A stretch of 64,000 nt of DNA from Apteryx mantelli (lineage: Eukaryota > Chordata > Aves > Apterygiformes > Apterygidae). Where the stretch lies: assembly GCF_036417845.1 (NCBI RefSeq), contig NC_089981.1, positions 19,984,001 through 20,048,000 of the forward strand, given 5' to 3'. The translations under genes and the position numbers were made by a program. The notes under the pieces are model-generated. The model worked only from the letters and a program-made list of their open reading frames with translations. It searched no databases and was not told the DNA's origin. This document shows, piece after piece, positions 57,515-64,000 of the stretch (positions are counted from its first letter, which is position 1; each line of letters starts with the position of its first letter).

Positions 57515-60500
57515 GCATCCAGGAGATTTCCTCTTTGCTTTTCTGTCCTGCCGACCAGTTCCTTGCATGAGTATAACCCATGCTCTACTGGGCTGGTTTT
57601 GCTTGGTCGTCTTTTGCCATGCACACAAAGACTCTGCAAGCAGGTTATACACAGCTTAAGAGTAGACAGCAAGTATTTATTAGCTAAGGCACACACAAGA
57701 TGATAGCTCAGACCAGCAGGCTACTGAGGTAGGCATTGCTGTGCTCCTGCCCCATCCCACTGAGGCTGCTGGCCAGGTGGGCATCAGCCAGGCTGGGAAG
57801 ATGCAGCATCTTTCACCCCTGGGAAGGGGCTGAGCCTTCATCCTCCTGGCAACTCTTCTGATTTTCCCCTCAAGGTTTTGTAACATTTCAGGCCAGTATT
57901 CTTCCTCTTGGGCCCCTGAGTTAGCATCACCATCTCCACAATTTGACTGCTGTCCGTGTTTTCGTTCATGCGGCTTTAGCTTATGGACTCTCTTACGGCT
58001 CTTCAGCAGTGTTTTTGAGCAGGGCAAAGAAAAGGTCTCGCAGCCTTCCTGCAGGACCTTGGGTCCACGCTCAGAGCCAGGCAGTGGGCTATGAGCAACC
58101 CAAGCAACATCTGCTCTTGCCTTACACAACATAATACTTAACCAGGCTGCAGAGAGATGTTTGTGCAGGGCTGGTCACTCCCTTCAGTGGCAAACCTCAC
58201 TTTGGAACAGCAATGAGATTCAAAGCCAAGGTCTGGAGGGCTTGAAGTACAAACGGTGCCACCTCCTCTGCCTGGGCCAGGGAGAGGAAGGTGTCTGGGA
58301 AGGTAACATGCCTGCACATGGCTATGTATATGTCCTGTCAGGGATGGCCTTTTTCAGAAAACATGTGATGGGGGTGGCCACATTGACACCATGTGTAGGT
58401 GGGAGGCAGCAACCTGCACCACAACATTGCAGGACTCCATGCAGAGGCACTTCCCAGCCATCGCCGCTTTGTCTCCAGCAGCATTTGTAGGACCCTCCCT
58501 GCCAAAGACATGACTGATTCCCTCTTTCCTCCTCTCCCCCCACCATCCAGGACACACCTCCTGACTCTCTACAGCCTGGTCAGTGTCACCGCAGAATACG
58601 CCCATACCTCTCCCTTCCCCAGGCACCAACCATCACAAAGCAACCTGATGCTCGCTGGAGCTATGGACAGGACAAAAGCAACAGCAGGGACAGGGGAATT
58701 TCCCTCAACACCCGGGCTGAGTGCTCAGCCCTGACCATGACGACCGAGCAGGAGGAGGAGCAGTTGGTGGGCTCATGACTCCTAGGCCGGGATTATGCAC
58801 TCTTGCAATTATTGCCCAGATGAACATCCAGCTCAGCTCTGCGCAGAATGGACCAAAAGGGCAGTCCGTGTCCTGGACCTGCACGGAGGCGACATTCACC
58901 TTTTTTTCCAGCTGATCGTATCACTGCATGGCCATCATTAGTTGGCCGCCTTCCCCCAGCAGATGGTACCTCTGCACAGGTAAAAGGGAGATTTTCTCCA
59001 GTCAGCCGCCCCCAGCACCTACGCGGCCTCCACCTGGATCAAGGCCAGCCATCCCCTCCCAGCACCATGCAAACCCTCCTGGGCACTTGGACCATTTTGA
59101 ATAGTTCTGCCTGTGGCCTGGCTTCACAAAGCCAGCTACGGTGGGTTTCATAGCATGGTCCTGATATGCAGAGCACAGGCGAGGGCATGGCAGCAGTGCG
59201 TGCAGACAGAGGGCAGCCGCGCCGGGTCTCCTGGGATGGTGCAGGACTGTGCCGGAGGGAGCAGGCCAAAACAGCACAGCCTGCTCCAAACCACCGACAG
59301 CAAACAGTCCCAGCATATGCCACTGCCACGCTGAGCTCATCCTGCTGGGGTGGGAGGAAGGGTCCAAAGTTGTGCCAGGGAAGGTGTCAGACCACTTAAG
59401 CAGCCTGGGTGATCTGTGCCAGCGCTCTAGGTCCTGCCCTGGCACCTTGCTGTACTACCACATGTGTAAGCACAAGTCAGGCTTTGGCTTTTAGTTACTT
59501 GGCGGTGGCCACGTCTTTTCCAAAAGCTTAGGGGATTTTCTTCTTGGCTCTGGGAATGTGACATAGCCCAGTGTTTTCCAAAGGTGCTCGAAGAAAGGCA
59601 CAGGTGCTTTGATGCCTTTCCAGGCTATTCAGCCTGGGTTATGCATTCCCTTTTGCTCTACAAGCCTGCCTGAAGGTATGTGGGCTAAGTCCGCTGTCCA
59701 GCAATACCTGTTGGAAAGGTAAATACAAGCAAGCAAAGTTGTTGCTAAAAAGGATGGAGGGTTGTTATCACCTCACCCACAGAATCACAGAGTGGTTGAG
59801 GTTGGAAGGGACCTCTGGAGATCATCTGGTCCAACCCTGCTGCTCAAGCAGGGTCACCTAGAACCCGTTGCCCAGGATTGTGCCTAGATGGCTTTTGAAC
59901 CTCTCCAAGGAAGGAGACTGCACAACCTCTCTGGGCAACCTGTCCCAAATGCTGTTCCAGGCTGTTCCACCATCACTTTCAGGGCCCTGGAGAAGGAAAG
60001 AACAACTCTCTGTTGCTCTCCCTAATAAATTATAGCCCACCACAGCAGTGCCATCAGACTCTCTTCCCTCTCCTCCTGGAGAGGTCCAACTTTGCAGTCC
60101 TGCCTGTGATGGAAGCTAATCGCAGGGCAGAAAAGCCTTCCTGCCACACACGGCCAACAGCTCTGGCCATCAGTGGAGAGCAGCAGTCACATCATGGGCC
60201 TTGGGCAGCTGCAACCAGCAGCACCAGTATGACGTGTCATCTCTGATCGCTCACGTGGAGCTCAGGCTTTCCCTCTGCAAACTCCCTGCTGGTTTTTACA
60301 TGCGTCTTTGAGTCCCAAAGCTGCTTCTCAGGACCAAGCGCCCCAAGTTATGTTCTCTAGGGACAGAAGGAGCAGGAGCAGGCCCACCTGGCAGCCAGAA
60401 GTTCCTTTCCTCAATGCCAGCTGCATCCTTCAGGGCTACAACAATCACCACAAAGAAATTTGGAGGCCGCATGGTTGACCCTGGAGACTAGTGGTGGCTG

Positions 60501-60630
60501 TGAAGTCAGGAAATAAGCTCATGTAGCAATTCAGATGATGCATTGCATCTCCCTTACGTACTTGCTAAAGAAGGAACAGCTCCTCAGTAGTACTGATCAG
60601 TGCTTTGGGAAACAGTGTCCCTGAGCAGAA
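57515..60630. repeat. Segmental duplication block P, copy 2
   Basis: This is the sister of 22665-25760. On the - strand it holds a 150-codon open frame (58132-57680, containing ERKHGQQSNCGDGDANS) whose stop overlaps TAATAAA. The same frame is broken in copy 1, so coding status is doubtful. The block ends in a purine-rich (GAAGAAGAA) stretch about 40 bases before OR4. Confidence 0.85.
59778..60005 (-). mobile_element. CR1 3'-end fragment inside block P
   Basis: This is the sister of 24918-25145, at the same place in the block. It contains antisense CR1 terminus words (ACAGAATCACAGAGTGG, GGTTGGAAGGGACCTCTGG). Confidence 0.9.
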
Positions 60631-60667
60631 GGAAGAGGAGAAGAAGAAGAAGAAAAAAAAATCATCT

Positions 60668-61603
60668 TCATGGGCACATTGTCCTCCTCAGAAGTCTCCT
60701 CAGAGCAGCCTTCACCTCCTTGTTTCTCAGGCTGTAAATCAGAGGATTTGACAAAGGTATCACTACCGTAGAGAAAACTGAAGGCCACTTATCTTCATCA
60801 ACTGCTGAACTAGAGCTGGGCCGTAGGTACATGAGGAAAAAACTCACATAGAGAATCAGGACAGCCGCTAGGTGGGAGGCACAGGTGGAGCAGGCTTTGC
60901 GCCTGCCTTCAGCAGAGTGCATCCTCACGATGGTCACCGCAATACGGGTGTAGGAGGTGATGATGAGCAGGTTGGTGGTGGTCAGGTTGAAGCCCACAAA
61001 CACAAAAACCACAACCTCGTTGAGCCATGTGTCAGTGGAGGAGAGAACAAACAATGGGGGCGCATCACAGTAGAAGTTATTGATGATGTGAGGACCACAG
61101 AAGGAGAGCTGGAGCAAGCTGCTTGTGTGTATGACAGCATGCAGCAGCCCCGCGAGGTAGGACCCGGTGACCAGGCATGTGCACAGTGCAGGAGACATGA
61201 TGACCCCATAGAGCAGGGGGCTGCAGATGGCCACGTAGCGGTCATACGCCATGGCAGCCAGAAGGTAGATCTCAGCCGTGGCAAAAACAGCATAAAAGTA
61301 AAACTGCATGAGGCAGCCAGCAAAAGAAATGGCTCTGTGTTTTTCTGAAAGGTCCAACAGCATTTTGGGGCTGATGGTGCAGGAATAGCAAATGTCTAAG
61401 AAGGACAAGTTACTGAGGAAAAAGTACATGGGGGTGTGGAGCTGGGGGCTGACCCTGACCAGCACGATGATGCCGAGGTTTCCCACTAGGGTCAGCGTGT
61501 AGGTGCCCAGGAAGAGGGCGAAGAGGACAGGCTTCAGGTGTGGGTGCTCTGTGAGTCCTGCAAGGGTGAAGTGGGTCACCCTGGTGCAGTTCTCATCCGC
61601 CAT
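60668..61603 (-). CDS. Olfactory receptor OR4, intact, mosaic of OR2-like and OR1-like parts
   Basis: A 311-residue OR starts at ATG 61603 (MADENCTRV), behind a CTCTCTGCAG acceptor at 61622-61623. All OR hallmarks are present (N5 sequon, LHTPMYF, MAYDRYVAICSPLLY, KACSTCASHL, NPLIYSLRNKEVK). The TM3 segment ATAEIYLL and the whole 5' flank match OR2. The C-terminal end (YVSFFLMYLRPSSSSAVDE to RRTMCP) and the 3' flank (block P) match OR1. This makes it a recombinant of the two types. The role is odorant GPCR by family. Confidence 0.94.
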   Translation of the reverse strand: MADENCTRVTHFTLAGLTEHPHLKPVLFALFLGTYTLTLVGNLGIIVLVRVSPQLHTPMYFFLSNLSFLDICYSCTISPKMLLDLSEKHRAISFAGCLMQFYFYAVFATAEIYLLAAMAYDRYVAICSPLLYGVIMSPALCTCLVTGSYLAGLLHAVIHTSSLLQLSFCGPHIINNFYCDAPPLFVLSSTDTWLNEVVVFVFVGFNLTTTNLLIITSYTRIAVTIVRMHSAEGRRKACSTCASHLAAVLILYVSFFLMYLRPSSSSAVDEDKWPSVFSTVVIPLSNPLIYSLRNKEVKAALRRLLRRTMCP

Positions 61604-63286
61604 CTGTACTGTCCTTAGTCGCTGCAGAGAGACATGGAAGGAAGAGGGTGAAAACAATGCTGGATGCAATTTCCACTTCAAAATATCAATGTGAAAAGAT
61701 GACACTGCCTTTGAGGTTAAATGGAAAAGGAAAAAAGTAAAAGAACTGCTGATTATTCTCTTGCAGTGACAGTAACCTCTTTGGAAGAAGAAAACGCAGC
61801 AGTTCTCAGAAATTCTTTTCCATAAGCATCCAACAAAGAAAGCAGGGTGTCACAACCTGTTCTGTGACCCCTGATTCCCTTCCAGGCACAAATCCAGTAT
61901 CTACATGCAGATTCTGGGGGAGCTCATGAGATGTTTCATAAATATAATGATGACAGCTGGGGACCATGCACCCTTCTTCATGTTTTCCTGTATTTTGATG
62001 CAGCAGCTACAGTGCCTAAGCAGATCCCTCTCAAGGCTCCAGTTAAAACAAGGTCCTATCACAAAGCGGAAGGGCATCTTGGAACTTAAAGTTCTGGGGA
62101 AAGGTGGCTGTGCTTTCAGGGTGGAAACTGGCCTCTCTTTATCTCTCTACAGACTAGGCAGAGTCTTTCCTTCTGCTCTTGTTTCCTTCATTAGAAGTGA
62201 GATTCATGTCTCTTTGGACTACCACACTACAGGCAAGCTACAGCCAAAGTGGCCCTCTGGCTTTCCTGGCAGTGTAGAGGATTGGCTCTTCTGACCTGTC
62301 ATGAACTATTTCTCTTAGATTAAGAAGCCTTCTCCTCTGAGGGTAGCTTGACTATGGGAGAGGTTTAAATGAAATGCTCAGGCTTTGAGGCTTGCTCTGT
62401 AGATGTTGAAAAGGAGCCCAAGGCCAGCTGCCTCCCTGCACGCCATCGTGCACGCCAAACAACTCCCTCAGCTAGACGCTTTCACTTTTAACCTTTTGAC
62501 GCAAGACCTTTTGACAAAGGTTGCCAAGGCGGGTAAATCTTAAGGCAAATCTCCCCTTAATCATTTCCTTTCCAGTTCAGGGGTTTGGTCTCTTTTGCAC
62601 AGCTGATGTGAAAGTGCTCAAGCAGACATCTAAAATATCTGTTGCTACATTAGAAGTCCAGCACCAACTGTCATTAAATAATATAGATGGGATGAAACAT
62701 ATCTAACTAGAAACTTCTGTGCTCAGTCAAGTGAGACTACTCTCAGCTTAATTACAGAAGGGCATACTACTTCTCTAGTAGCAGTAGTACCCTTCAAATG
62801 CCCTTTCAGAGTACTAAGGCATGCCTTAAGCTGTCATTTTCATAGGCTTTAGGAAGGATTTTCCAATGGGTGACAAAATGCCTACATGTTCCTCCAACGC
62901 AGGGCATGATACAATGCTTGCCTTACACTTCCACTAACCTCTTCATTGCAAAGCTCTCCCCTTACCTGAGGAGGTGCTTGCTAAAATAAATTGGAGTCGG
63001 GCACTTCTGCAGGGCAATTCATCCCCTCCAAAGAAAGCTCTTAGCCATTTGGGGTAAATCATCACCTGTAGCTGCTCACTTCCTGCCTTTAAAGGGAAAG
63101 TAGACACCCGTGTAGAGCTAAACTTACAAAGGTTGGATGCCCAAGAGTCAGTGAAGATTCCGCACAGGACAGAGACCTGCACATAGGGCAAAGAAGGAGT
63201 GATCTAGGATATCACTGAGTGCATATAACCATTGAAACAAGAGTGCTGCTGAAGAATACCTAGTGAGAACGGGTGGCCTTCATCAC
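61604..63286. repeat. Segmental duplication block Q, copy 3 (OR4 5' flank)
   Basis: This is almost identical to 40681-42360, with only scattered single-base differences visible. It holds the presumed OR4 5'-UTR intron and promoter. Confidence 0.88.
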
Positions 63287-63815
63287 AGAATCACAGACTG
63301 GTGGAGGTTGGAGGGGACCTCTGGAGATCATCTAGTCCAACGCCCCTGCTCAAGCAGGGTCACCTAGAGCACGTTGCACAGGATCGCGTCCAGGCGGCTT
63401 TTGAATATCTCCAGAGAAGGAGACTCCACAACCTCTCTGGGCAACCTGTTCCAGGGCTCTGTCACCCTCACAGTGAAGAAGTTTTTTCTCACGGTCAGAT
63501 GGAACTTCCTGTGTTTCAGTTTGTGCCCGTTGCCTCTTGTCCTGTCGCTGGGCACCACTGAAAACAGTCTGGCCCCATCGTCTTGACACCCTCCCTTAAG
63601 ATATTTGTATACCTTGATAAGATCCCCTCTCAGTCTTCTCTTCTCCAGGCTGAGCAGGCCCAGCTCTCGCAGCCTTTTCTCCTAAGAGAGAAGCTCCAGT
63701 CCCCCCCTAATGATCTTCATAGCCCTTTGCTGGACTCTCTCTGATACTTCCATGTCTCTCTTCTACTAAGGAGCCCAGAAATGGACACAGTACTCCAGAA
63801 GTTATACCACGTGAG
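63287..63815 (-). mobile_element. CR1 fragment with 3' terminus
   Basis: This is a near-identical sister of 42361-42875, in antisense orientation. Confidence 0.93.
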
Positions 63816-64000
63816 CCTCAAGTGAAGGTCCTGAAAAAGATAAGGACAACTTAATTTGGGGGGGGGGGGGGGAGGAAACAGGAGGATGGAGCAGCCATGA
63901 GTGACAGAAAGCTACATTCTCTTTTGCACCTTCCTGCTGGGGTCCAGGATTGTCTGCACTGCCTACAGGAGCACTGGTCATGGCCAGCTACCTGCAGCAG
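63816..64000. repeat. Segmental duplication block R, copy 3 (cut by window end)
   Basis: This begins as at 28816 and 42876, with a poly-G run at about 63858-63872. The window ends inside the block, so an A block is expected just beyond. Confidence 0.85.

Noticed and set aside
1-64000. CRISPR arrays, tRNA or rRNA genes, prokaryotic operons
   Set aside because: None were seen. Repeats are microsatellites, CR1 copies or large duplications typical of a bird genome.

Overview
The window looks like avian nuclear DNA. Three things point to a bird: at least ten CR1 LINE fragments, compact spliced genes with short introns, and a tandem family of intron-less olfactory receptor (OR) coding exons. I cannot name the species. 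No bacterial, plasmid, CRISPR, rRNA or tRNA features were seen.

Layout. (1) 1-2245 is the end of one repeat unit of an OR array. It breaks off inside a CR1 element. (2) 2246-22664 is a non-array island. It holds the last eight exons of a maestro heat-like repeat (MROH) family gene (+ strand, 2359-6688), a truncated OR fragment (8986), an orphan CpG-rich promoter-like patch (10541-10800), and a complete ten-exon SUN-domain (SPAG4/SUN3/SUN5-type) gene on the - strand (14564-19906) with a poly(A) signal and a GC-rich upstream region. (3) 22665-64000 is the OR array. It has four full-length 311-codon OR exons on the - strand (25985-26920, 39745-40680, 55407-56342, 60668-61603) and two copies of one OR pseudogene on the + strand (34786, 49418). 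These sit in long, highly similar duplicated blocks, which I call A, R, Q and P.

Block order from 22.66 kb is P-OR1-Q-CR1-R-A-(OR pseudogene)-CR1-OR2-Q-CR1-R-A-(OR pseudogene)-solo LTR-CR1-OR3-unique-P-OR4-Q-CR1-R. The window starts at the left edge of an A block and ends in an R block, so the array probably continues on both sides. The four ORs share about 245 N-terminal residues almost unchanged. They carry two different C-terminal ends, which marks recombination or gene conversion inside the coding exon. CR1 copies lie at or near several block edges.

The ORs are odorant G-protein-coupled receptors of the sensory neuron membrane. The SUN gene encodes an inner-nuclear-membrane LINC-complex protein, probably germ-line biased. 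The MROH copy looks 5'-truncated and lacks one expected splice donor. These neighbours are not expected to act in one pathway. The region reads as a rapidly duplicating gene neighbourhood.
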